From: CAYVAP01 sp964343195
Lineage (GTDB): Bacteria; Bacteroidota; Bacteroidia; J057
NCBI GenBank assembly: GCA_964343195.1
Contig: CAYFIR010000147.1
Span: 1 to 15,126 of the forward strand
DNA: 15,126 bases
Direction of reading: 5' to 3'
Shown: positions 1 through 6,905 of the stretch, in pieces
How the letters are laid out: each line of letters opens with the position of its first letter
How positions within the stretch are numbered: the stretch's first letter is position 1
Notes under the pieces: generated by a model
What the model was told of the DNA's origin: nothing
The model's input: the letters and a program-made list of their open reading frames with translations, nothing else
Database searches by the model: none
Position numbers and translations under genes: made by a program

Positions 1-689
1 CCTACCCGATTCAGGAAATCAACCTTGCCTTTGGTATCAAATGCCCACATAAGGTGAGGGAGAGACTCTACAAAAAACTCGAACTGTTTTTTCTCCCGCT
101 CAAGTGCTGCCTTGCTCTCCACCTGCAAGGAAATATCACGCATGATGCTAAAGCCATACTGCTGCCCGGTTTCAGGATCGGTGAGCACATTGGCCTTCCC
201 GGTAATCTCAATTGGCCTTCCATCTTTATGCTTCAGTTTCCATACCCGCTCCTGATTTCCGCTTTCGGCTGCCCACTTTGCCTCTTCCTCCAGACTGTAC
301 AAATCTGGTCTTACCGCAAGCGAAAGAGCTTCTTTCCCTACAATTTCATCAGCTGAATACCCTGACACATCCACAAATGCCTGGTTGCAAAACAGTATCC
401 TGCCCCGAAAATCTGTGATTACCACCGCATCGTGTATGGCATCCAGCATCCTCATGTACATCTCCAGCGTGAGAGGAGAATTGCCACCGATACCTGCGGA
501 TCGGGTCCAGGCCCTGAGGGCAACTCCTATTGCTCCCAGGATCCCTCCGATAGGGATCAACAGGTATGGCCATAGCCAGATATCAGGGCCTACTATCCAG
601 TTCATGATGGAGCTGGCCAAAAACAGAAGAAAAATAATTCCAACAGATGCCTTGTCTGAACCTGGGGAGGAAGGCTTATAATCCATCAT
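1..689 (-). CDS. Membrane-anchored PAS-domain sensor protein (partial, C-terminus outside window)
   Basis: I translated this directly from the minus strand: an uninterrupted frame of 229 codons from an ATG-ATG pair at 689, still open at base 1. Residues about 16-32 and 38-60 are two hydrophobic segments, consistent with a short membrane anchor. Residues about 78-195 form a PAS domain with its PAC tail: DAVVITDFRGRILFCNQAF, then GYSADEIVGKE, then the KHKDGRPIEI and MRDISLQVE strands. A charged helix (ALEREKKQFEFF) leads into the start of a second PAS domain (ESLPHLMWAFDTKGKVDFLN). The output domain is not in the window. A histidine kinase is most likely for a tandem PAS protein, but a GGDEF or other output cannot be excluded. 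It is divergent from the rhodopsin gene and so might share its regulation. No strong ribosome binding site is visible. Nothing in the PAS core identifies the ligand. Confidence 0.85.
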   Translation of the reverse strand, partial: MMDYKPSSPGSDKASVGIIFLLFLASSIMNWIVGPDIWLWPYLLIPIGGILGAIGVALRAWTRSAGIGGNSPLTLEMYMRMLDAIHDAVVITDFRGRILFCNQAFVDVSGYSADEIVGKEALSLAVRPDLYSLEEEAKWAAESGNQERVWKLKHKDGRPIEITGKANVLTDPETGQQYGFSIMRDISLQVESKAALEREKKQFEFFVESLPHLMWAFDTKGKVDFLNRV

Positions 690-919
690 TCTGGGTTTGC
701 ATGACACTTAACCAAGAGCTGTTTCCATGGGGTTGATTTGTCTACTATATAAGTAACGAATAGAGCATTCAATTTCCTTCCCATTCCCCCCATAAATATG
801 TCCTAACAGACACATTTTTTCGCTGATAACACAATAGAAGTGGGTGTATTCCCTGAATAAGTGTTGAATTCACACATGAAACACATTAACTGATTATTCA
901 ATCAAATAAACCTACCCAA
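690..919. other. Divergent intergenic region, PAS sensor / rhodopsin
   Basis: These 230 bases separate two divergent genes and must hold both promoters. They are A/T-rich. I looked on both strands for the Bacteroidota pattern TTTG, about 20 bases, TAnnTTTG, and found no copy good enough to place a start site. The bases just before the rhodopsin ATG are A-rich with no Shine-Dalgarno motif, as is common in this phylum. Confidence 0.5.
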
Positions 920-1666
920 ATGAAACCATTCCTGATACAGGAGGCACTAAGTGCGGACAATCCGGTCTCGGCCTCTTTTTTCATCACATTACTGGCACTC
1001 GTAGGAGCCAGCATCTTTAACTTTATCCAGATCAGCCTCGTTCCTGAGCGAAGAAAAAACGCCATGCTAATTGCGGCCATCATCACCACAACCGCGTCAG
1101 TAGGGGCCTATATCCGCATGAACCTATGGCTATCGAGCATGAACAACCCAGACCAGTTTTGGTACTTTGACTGGTTTATCACCGTTCCGCTCATTGTGAT
1201 CGAATTTTTCCTGCTGTTAAAACCACTTGGAGCTCGCCCCGGTATGATGATGCGCCTTGTATTTTACGCTCTTTGGATGCTGGTGTGGGGATTTTTAGGG
1301 GAAACCTATCTGTCCGAAAATACCATCCTGGCAGGTAGCATCTCTTCCCTCGGTATGGGAATGATTCTATATGAGATTCTCGTACGGGGTCGCAGGATCA
1401 TGGAACTACTATCACCGGACGCCCTTTTTCGTAGAGGGTATCTGGCATTATGCTGGTTCCTCATCATTGGGTGGTCTATCTACCCGATCATCTACATGTC
1501 CAATCCTGGTAATCTTTTGGATGGATGGATTACAACCGACACCAAAATCATCAGCTACAACTTAGCCGATATCCTCAACAAAGGCGGCCTTAGTCTTTTC
1601 ATTTACTGGATTGCCGTCAACTCGGACGGAACCGAACTTAAACTCGATATTATCCGCCATGGATAA
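920..1666 (+). CDS. Proteorhodopsin/xanthorhodopsin-family microbial rhodopsin with atypical helix C
   Basis: A 248-residue, seven-helix retinal protein, predicted to be a light-driven outward proton pump in the inner membrane. Helix C reads WYFDWFITVPLIVIEF: D84 (primary acceptor/counterion), T88 and E95 (cytoplasmic donor) give the DTE triad of proteorhodopsin. Helix F has GWSIYP (184-189). Helix G has NLADILNK, with D217 and the Schiff-base lysine K221. Two usually conserved residues differ: W81 sits where helix C normally has Arg (bacteriorhodopsin R82, proteorhodopsin R94), and A63 sits where proteorhodopsin has His75. The proteorhodopsin-105 colour-tuning site is I92; a nonpolar residue there suggests green rather than blue absorption. 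G139 falls, by ungapped count back from the helix E ILYEI motif, at the place of the xanthorhodopsin fenestration Gly156. No carotene oxygenase gene is nearby, so retinal supply is encoded elsewhere. Membership in the rhodopsin family is near certain. Pumping, given the Arg loss, is inferred. Confidence 0.95.
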   Translation: MKPFLIQEALSADNPVSASFFITLLALVGASIFNFIQISLVPERRKNAMLIAAIITTTASVGAYIRMNLWLSSMNNPDQFWYFDWFITVPLIVIEFFLLLKPLGARPGMMMRLVFYALWMLVWGFLGETYLSENTILAGSISSLGMGMILYEILVRGRRIMELLSPDALFRRGYLALCWFLIIGWSIYPIIYMSNPGNLLDGWITTDTKIISYNLADILNKGGLSLFIYWIAVNSDGTELKLDIIRHG

Positions 1667-1742
1667 TCGAATCAGGGCAATCCTCCGATTCCACACTGAA
1701 TTGTATCCCTTATCTGCTCGCATGTAGAGCCAAAACCCATAT

Positions 1743-1785
1743 TGGGCGAAAGATCTCACACAAGTGTAATCTTTCGCCTATTTTA
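1743..1785 (+). terminator. Rho-independent terminator after the rhodopsin gene
   Basis: GGCGAAAGAT (1745-1754) pairs perfectly with ATCTTTCGCC (1769-1778), with a further G-U and T-A pair outside. The 14-base loop contains a small ACAC/GTGT stem. The hairpin is followed by TTTTAATT. It lies about 76 bases after the rhodopsin stop codon and before the amidohydrolase start, so the rhodopsin is probably transcribed alone. Confidence 0.75.
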
Positions 1786-1846
1786 ATTGGTTAGTACCGA
1801 AACCCCATAATAGTCCATTCTCAATTCTTTTACCTAAAACGTACCT

Positions 1847-3547
1847 ATGAAGCATTTACTCTCGATGAAGGGTTGGATCACGCTGGGAATTGGCCTTTGG
1901 CTGAGTCTTCTGTCGGTTCAGGCCCAGGTTGACGTAGAGGACCTGCCCCCAATCAGTGGCACCTATGCGCTGACCAATGTCACCGTTCATGTGAAGCCTG
2001 GCGAAGTGCTCAGCGGCGCAACGGTTGTCATCAAAGATGGCCTCATCACTGCTGTTGGCAGCAACGTGACTGTTCCCGGAGAAGCCATCACCCTGGAGGC
2101 GGACTCCATGCACGTCTATGCCGGATTCATAGATGGATTGTCACAGGCAGGCCAGGAAAAGCCGGAACGCAACCGGAGGGAAAGACCTGATGATCCGGGG
2201 AACCCTCCCATGGAAATAGCTGGCATCCAGCCACAACGGCAGGTGATGGATCTGATTGATGAATCCAGCTCTGACTTTGGCAAGCTACGCGCCACAGGCT
2301 TCACCACGGCTCATCTGGTGCCGATGGGAGGAATGTTCCCCGGGCAGGGAGCTATCGTCACACTTTCTGGCAAAAATGCCGACGACATGCGGTTGTCCCA
2401 GCCTACCTCCATGTTCATTCAGTTTGAGGGAGCATCGGGGAGGGCTTACCCATCCAATTTGCTAGGTGTAACTGCAACATTTAAGCAGATGTATCGACAG
2501 GCCGAATTGGCAGTTGCCCACGAAGTCCAGTACCAAAGTAACCCGTCTGGGATGACACGCCCATCCTATAGCCAGGAAGTTCGCGCTCTTTACCCAATGG
2601 TGCAGGGAGAATTGCCAACCATGGCCCTCGCAGAAGATAGAAAGGATGTTTACCGCTTCCTCAAGCTAGGGGAAGAACTGGGCTTTTCTCCTGTCCTTGC
2701 AGGCGTTCAGGAGGCTTCCTATCAGGTTGAAGCCATCAAGGCAGCTGGAGCACCGGTATTTCTTTCCCTCGATTTACCAGAAAAACCAGAGGAAGCCGAA
2801 GTCGATAGCTCCCTGAGCGAGGCCATGCAGGCCGAGGCAGCCGCACTGGAAAAGCGCCGCCTGGAGGCCTATGAAATGGCTATCATGCAGGCGAGCAAAT
2901 TGCATGCAGCAGGGGTTCCCTTTGGATTTACCACTTATGATGCCAGTGAAAAGGACATTCCTGAAAACCTCAAGCGCCTGGTAAGCGAAGGAGGCCTGGA
3001 CGAAGAGGCCGCTCTTGAGGCTTTGACCACTCGACCCGCTCAGATCTTTGGGTTAAGCAACATGATGGGAACTGTGGAGGCAGGCAAAATGGCCAATCTG
3101 ATCGTCTCGGATGAACCATTCTTTACTGAGGATGCAAAAATTCGCTTCGTCATCGTGGATGGTTCCGTCTATGAGCAGGAAGCCAAACGCAAGCGAAAAG
3201 GAGGCAACTCCGGGAACTCTGGAGAAGCTGCCAATGTAGCAGGCAACTGGGATTACACCATCGATTCTCCTCAGGGAAAAATGACTGGCACCCTGGTCAT
3301 GAAAGGTGAAGGCGGTGACTATGAAGGCACCATGTCCAGTGATATGAGCCCGGGAGAAACCGAAATCAGCGATGTCAGTGTGGACGGAAACAACCTCAGC
3401 TTTACCTACAGCATTGACGCCGGAGGGAGCTCCATGGAAATTGAGATTTCTGTCGAAGTCGATGGAGATACCTTTGAGGGTACTGTCTCAGTAGCTCAAT
3501 ATGGTTCATTCCCAATCGAAGGGGAGCGTACCGGAAAGCCCGAGTAG
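1847..3547 (+). CDS. Secreted amidohydrolase-fold protein lacking metal ligands, with C-terminal beta domain
   Basis: 566 residues. Residues 1-27 are a signal peptide (hydrophobic core, then SVQAQ). Residues about 38-445 follow the imidazolonepropionase-like amidohydrolase layout: an N-terminal beta segment (YALTNVTVHVKPGEV), GFID at 93-96, and the C-terminal TTRPAQIFGLSNMMGTVEAGKMANLIV motif (394-420). The metal site is absent: the HxH expected just after GFID is L98 and Q100, the helix/strand places that carry His in the middle paralogue read PTMALAEDRKDV and PVLAGVQEASY, and no late catalytic Asp is evident. It is therefore probably a non-catalytic pseudoenzyme or has a metal-free role. 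A charged helical insert spans about 315-350. Residues about 460-566 are a separate beta-rich domain (GNWDYTIDSPQGKMTGTL and similar strands, many D/G turns), perhaps lipocalin-like. It is the first gene of a three-gene same-strand cluster; the next start is 54 bases downstream. Substrate unknown. Confidence 0.85.
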   Translation: MKHLLSMKGWITLGIGLWLSLLSVQAQVDVEDLPPISGTYALTNVTVHVKPGEVLSGATVVIKDGLITAVGSNVTVPGEAITLEADSMHVYAGFIDGLSQAGQEKPERNRRERPDDPGNPPMEIAGIQPQRQVMDLIDESSSDFGKLRATGFTTAHLVPMGGMFPGQGAIVTLSGKNADDMRLSQPTSMFIQFEGASGRAYPSNLLGVTATFKQMYRQAELAVAHEVQYQSNPSGMTRPSYSQEVRALYPMVQGELPTMALAEDRKDVYRFLKLGEELGFSPVLAGVQEASYQVEAIKAAGAPVFLSLDLPEKPEEAEVDSSLSEAMQAEAAALEKRRLEAYEMAIMQASKLHAAGVPFGFTTYDASEKDIPENLKRLVSEGGLDEEAALEALTTRPAQIFGLSNMMGTVEAGKMANLIVSDEPFFTEDAKIRFVIVDGSVYEQEAKRKRKGGNSGNSGEAANVAGNWDYTIDSPQGKMTGTLVMKGEGGDYEGTMSSDMSPGETEISDVSVDGNNLSFTYSIDAGGSSMEIEISVEVDGDTFEGTVSVAQYGSFPIEGERTGKPE

Positions 3548-3601
3548 GGAAGAAATCAACATTCCAATCCTGATTGACAACTCACGAATTTGAATAATCT
3601 C

Positions 3602-4948
3602 ATGCAAAAATATATTTCCATCGTGTTGCTGCTACTGGCCTCACTGGGACTGTGGGCCCAGCCTGAGACTGGCAGTGTCATGATTCAGAATGGTACCGTC
3701 CTCACCATCACCGACGGGGTGCTGGAAGATACCGACGTCCTGATTGAGGACGGAAAAATCACCCGCATCGGGAAGGACCTGCGCGTTCCCCGTGATGTAA
3801 AAACCATCGATGCCACTGGTCTGTATGTCATGCCGGGCATCATCGACGCCCACTCCCACATCGCACTGGATGCCGTAAACGAAGGCACCAATCCGGTAAC
3901 CGCCGAAGTATGGACCGGCGATGCTGTTGACCCACTTGACCTGAGCATCTACCGAGCCCTCGCGGGAGGCGTTACCGTCACCCACGCGCTGCATGGCTCT
4001 GCCAATGCCATCGGGGGTCAGGCCGAAACGCTAAAGTTGCGCTATGGCGTGATGGATCCGGAGAAGCTCAAAATGGAGGGGGCCATGCGCACCATCAAAT
4101 TTGCCCTTGGCGAAAACCCCATGCGGGTTCATGGCGAAGGCAGTGATAAGGTTCCCGCCACTCGTATGGGGGTAGAAATGGTCTTCCGCCAGGCATTCTC
4201 CCAGGCTCAGGAATACGACGCTAAGTGGAAAGCCTACGTAGCAGCCAAAAAGTCCAATCCACGTGCCGTGGCACCAGAATACAACCTGCGTCTTCAGACC
4301 CTCGCCGAAATCCTCAACGGCGAAATCATGATTCACTGCCACTCTTACCGCGCGGATGAGATCCTGATGCTGATGAATGTCCTGGAGGATTATGGAGTGG
4401 ACAAAATCTGTTTCCAACACGTAAACGAAGGCTTCAAGGTAGCTCCCGAGCTGGCAGAATTTGGTGCATACGCATCAGTCTTCTCTGACTGGTGGGCCTA
4501 CAAGTTTGAGGTGTATTACTCTACCGCATACAACGCGGCCATTCTCACCGAAAATGGTGTCATCACCTCCATTAACTCGGACTCGGAAGAGTTAATTCGC
4601 CACCTGTACCACGAAGCAGGCAAAACCCAGCGTTATGGCAACCTGACTGATGAGCAGGCCCTGAAGCTGATCACCATCAATCCCGCCATTCAGCTGGGAA
4701 TTCAGGATCGCGTAGGGTCTATCGAAGTGGGCAAAGACGGCGACATCGCCATTTTCAAGGGACATCCCCTGAGCGTGTATGCGATCCCCCAGATGACTCT
4801 GGTGGACGGCATCGTGCGCTTTGACATCGAAAACGACGCAAATGACCAGCGTTTGGTAGTCGATCCCGAAGAGAAGATCGACGTCACACTATACCAGGAT
4901 GAAGATGGAGATCACTGTATGAGTGATGTGGAGGAAGTTCAACGGTGA
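3602..4948 (+). CDS. Secreted metal-dependent amidohydrolase (imidazolonepropionase-like), metal site intact
   Basis: 448 residues from the ATG at 3602. A longer reading from TTG at 3590 would add only MNNL; the ATG gives a cleaner signal peptide (residues 1-19, ending LWA, then QPET). Of the three neighbouring paralogues only this one keeps the metal-binding set: HSH at 84-86 in GIIDAHSH, H245 and H247 in MIHCHSYRAD, H273 in FQHVNEG and D327 in SINSDSEE. The C-terminal part has the family signature TINPAIQLGIQDRVGSIEVGKDGDIAIF. The expected reaction is hydrolysis of an amide, cyclic amide or peptide-like bond outside the cytoplasm; the sequence does not show which. The end of the protein (DEDGDHCMSD) is acidic. 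It is followed by 177 bases containing an intergenic repeat before the third paralogue, so co-transcription is plausible but not certain. Confidence 0.9.
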   Translation: MQKYISIVLLLLASLGLWAQPETGSVMIQNGTVLTITDGVLEDTDVLIEDGKITRIGKDLRVPRDVKTIDATGLYVMPGIIDAHSHIALDAVNEGTNPVTAEVWTGDAVDPLDLSIYRALAGGVTVTHALHGSANAIGGQAETLKLRYGVMDPEKLKMEGAMRTIKFALGENPMRVHGEGSDKVPATRMGVEMVFRQAFSQAQEYDAKWKAYVAAKKSNPRAVAPEYNLRLQTLAEILNGEIMIHCHSYRADEILMLMNVLEDYGVDKICFQHVNEGFKVAPELAEFGAYASVFSDWWAYKFEVYYSTAYNAAILTENGVITSINSDSEELIRHLYHEAGKTQRYGNLTDEQALKLITINPAIQLGIQDRVGSIEVGKDGDIAIFKGHPLSVYAIPQMTLVDGIVRFDIENDANDQRLVVDPEEKIDVTLYQDEDGDHCMSDVEEVQR

Positions 4949-4950
4949 AA

Positions 4951-5015
4951 GTTCGGAGTTTCCCGCTTCGCGGGATTTCGCTGCGCTCAACGTGGCGAGT
5001 AGTTCGGAGTTCGTA
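4951..5015 (+). repeat. Composite intergenic repeat: heptad, 38-base hairpin core, 6-base gap, two heptads
   Basis: One heptad (GTTCGGA, 4951-4957) abuts a 38-base core at 4958-4995 that starts with the hairpin TCCCGC-TTC-GCGGGA and ends in CTCAACGTGG. After 6 bases come GTTCGGA and GTTCGTA (5002-5015). The 38-base core is identical to 15029-15066, where the flanking heptads are arranged the same way. It lies between the second and third amidohydrolase genes and is not coding. Confidence 0.85.
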
Positions 5016-5067
5016 ATGTGGAACGAGCATGATCCTAAATGGATCGCCCCGATCACTCTTCTTTATT

Positions 5068-5092
5068 GCTCAATGATCTCTGATCAATGAGC
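5068..5092. repeat. Imperfect inverted repeat before the third amidohydrolase
   Basis: GCTCAATGATC (5068-5078) and GATCAATGAGC (5082-5092) form a 3-base-loop inverted repeat with one mismatch in 11. It belongs to a TGATCA-rich stretch (about 5040-5115) whose words recur after the same gene at 6421-6443. It has no T-tract, so it does not look like a terminator. Confidence 0.5.
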
Positions 5093-5125
5093 CATGATCA
5101 CTGACCACTTATTTACTGACCAAGA

Positions 5126-6424
5126 ATGAAAAAAATACTCATCATATCCCTCCTGCTGCTCGGCATTGCCTGGGCACAGGAACCCAAAGCGCGAACAGGC
5201 ACTTTTGCCCTGACTAACGCGACCCTGGTGACCGTCACCAACGGCACCATCGAAAATGGCACCCTGCTGATCCAGGACGGCAAAATCGCCGCGATCGGTG
5301 AAGAGGTGGATGTACCCGCTGATGCTGAAGTCATCGACTGCGAAGGCAAGTTTGTCTATCCTGGCCTGATTGACGGTGGCAACCACCTCGGTTTGTACGA
5401 AGTCGGTTCCATCAGCCTGACCCAGGATTACCGAGAAGTTGGGGACGTGACCCCTCAGGCTAAAGCCCTGACAGCGATCAATCCCAACTCGGCCATCATT
5501 CCGACGACCCGCAATAATGGGGTAACAACGGGTCTGGCCAAACCGGAAGGCGGGCTGTTTCCGGGTACCGCTGCGTTGGTTAACTACCACGGCTATACGC
5601 CTGAGCAGATGTCAACCGGATTTGAAGCGGTAACCATGAACTTCCCCAGCGGAGCACGACGGGGACGCTGGGACCGTCGCAGCGACGAGGACATCGAGAA
5701 GGCTCGCAAAAAAGCCCTGAAGGAACTGGATGAAGTCTGGGAAAAGCTGGCTCAATACCACCGCCGGGACTCTCTCGCTGCTCTTGGCAAGGCAGAACCC
5801 AATCCATTTTATCCCGAAATGGAAGCCCTGCTGCCCGCTTACCGTAGAGAGTCTCCACTGCTGATCGAGGTGGATGCCAGTGCCGACATCGAGACAGCCA
5901 TCAAGTGGGTAAGTGAACACAACGTAGATGCCATCTTCACGGGGGTCTCAGAAGGCTGGCGTGCAGCTGACGCCATAGCGGAGGCAGGTATTCCCGTTAT
6001 TACGGGACCGGTGATGGGTGCCCCAACCCGGGAATATGACCGCTATGACCGCCCCTACGCCAACGCAGGACTGATGCATGCCGCTGGCGTCAAGGTCGCC
6101 ATTCGCACCAATGGTGAAGGCAGCAACCGCTTCTCCCGCAACCTGCCATTCGATGCGGGATTCGCAGCCGCATATGGACTGGGAAAAGAGGAAGCCCTGC
6201 GCGCCGTGACCATCGTCCCTGCGGAAATCTTCGGCATGGACGATCAACTCGGTTCCCTGGAGGAAGGTAAAATCGCCAACCTCATGATCACCGACGGTGA
6301 TCCTTTTGAGACCCGCACGCAGATCTCCCACGTTTTCATCAAAGGCTACCTGATGCCCAACTCTGACCGTCAGATCCGCCTTTACGACGAGTTTCTGGAG
6401 CGCGATCCAGGTGCCGGAGAATGA
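5126..6424 (+). CDS. Secreted amidohydrolase-fold paralogue with a degenerate metal site
   Basis: 432 residues with a short signal peptide (MKKILIISLLLLGIAWAQ). The amidohydrolase layout is clear: FALTNATLVTVTNG near the N-terminus, YPGLID (78-83), NNGVTTGLAKPEGGLFPGTAAL (130-151), and VPAEIFGMDDQLGSLEEGKIANLMI (364-388). The metal-binding HxH is degraded to G85-N86-H87, keeping one His. The later His positions of the middle paralogue are replaced (LLIEVDASADIE, AIFTGVSEGWRA). I recall this GLIDGGNH/GxQLGL-type subfamily, with EVGD and NPNSAIIPTTRNNG, as widespread next to intact paralogues in Bacteroidota, Acidobacteria and Gemmatimonadota; that is memory, not a search. A pseudoenzyme or subunit role is inferred. 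It is the last gene of the cluster and ends just before a strong terminator. No clear Shine-Dalgarno site precedes the ATG; the preceding bases are CCAAGA. Confidence 0.87.
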   Translation: MKKILIISLLLLGIAWAQEPKARTGTFALTNATLVTVTNGTIENGTLLIQDGKIAAIGEEVDVPADAEVIDCEGKFVYPGLIDGGNHLGLYEVGSISLTQDYREVGDVTPQAKALTAINPNSAIIPTTRNNGVTTGLAKPEGGLFPGTAALVNYHGYTPEQMSTGFEAVTMNFPSGARRGRWDRRSDEDIEKARKKALKELDEVWEKLAQYHRRDSLAALGKAEPNPFYPEMEALLPAYRRESPLLIEVDASADIETAIKWVSEHNVDAIFTGVSEGWRAADAIAEAGIPVITGPVMGAPTREYDRYDRPYANAGLMHAAGVKVAIRTNGEGSNRFSRNLPFDAGFAAAYGLGKEEALRAVTIVPAEIFGMDDQLGSLEEGKIANLMITDGDPFETRTQISHVFIKGYLMPNSDRQIRLYDEFLERDPGAGE

Positions 6425-6458
6425 TCATTGGTCATTGACCATTATAATAATTCCTTTT

Positions 6459-6493
6459 AGCCCCGCCGGTTTTTTTACCCGGTGGGGCTTTTT
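6459..6493 (+). terminator. Strong rho-independent terminator of the amidohydrolase cluster
   Basis: AGCCCCGCCGG (6459-6469) pairs with CCGGTGGGGCT (6479-6489), with one G-U pair, a 9-base loop that is mostly T, and a TTTTT tail to 6493. It begins about 35 bases after the stop of the third amidohydrolase. Confidence 0.9.
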
Positions 6494-6597
6494 AGTCGCT
6501 CGTTACAATTTTCTGAGAAGAAACACCTCCTGAGCGCTAAGACGGAGCCTACACCCATGTCACGAAGTCCGTTTTTTCTTAGCTTTTCATAACCCCT

Positions 6598-6642
6598 GTC
6601 ACCCTGAGGACCATAGCGCAGCGGAGGGACGAAGGGCCTCAC
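6598..6642. repeat. Dispersed intergenic element, copy A
   Basis: Begins GTCACCCTGAG and ends GAAGGGCCTCAC. A diverged copy with the same ends, GTCATCCTGA and AAAGGGCCTCAC, lies at 10099-10141 in another intergenic gap. The middles differ. It resembles the GTCATCCTGAG...GAAGGAT-type intergenic repeats I know from Bacteroidota genomes. Confidence 0.5.
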
Positions 6643-6873
6643 CCACCCTGCTTTTCAACTACTATGTCGGACTACCCACTGGGGTCCATGCACATGTCAT
6701 GAAGTCCGACTTAGCATGGGGCAAGTAGCTCTATAAAATCCCAGGTTCCTCCCTCTCTCGCAAAAGCCTCTCCCTCCAAAGGGAGATACTCGCAGTGGCA
6801 CTTGGGTAAGCCTGGGGCGGCGCTGGCCCGGCATTTGGCGCTCGGGGCGGCTTGTGGGCTGCCTGAAATGTCG

Positions 6874-6889
6874 TCCCGACTCGTCGGGA
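6874..6889. repeat. Perfect hairpin TCCCGA-CTCG-TCGGGA
   Basis: A 6-base-pair stem with a 4-base loop. There is no T-tract directly after it, but an A/T-rich stem follows at 6895-6916. Its role is unknown; it is probably part of a dispersed palindromic element. Confidence 0.5.
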
Positions 6890-6905
6890 TGGCCTACCTT
6901 TTTTT

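Noticed and set aside
349..681. Overlapping frames of 74 and 98 codons on both strands at the left edge
   Set aside because: The translated minus-strand PAS protein occupies this stretch in another frame with clear domain motifs; these are shadows.
4951..5015. Hairpin in the 38-base core as a rho-independent terminator
   Set aside because: There is no T-tract after the TCCCGC/GCGGGA stem in either copy, and one copy lies upstream of a gene start.
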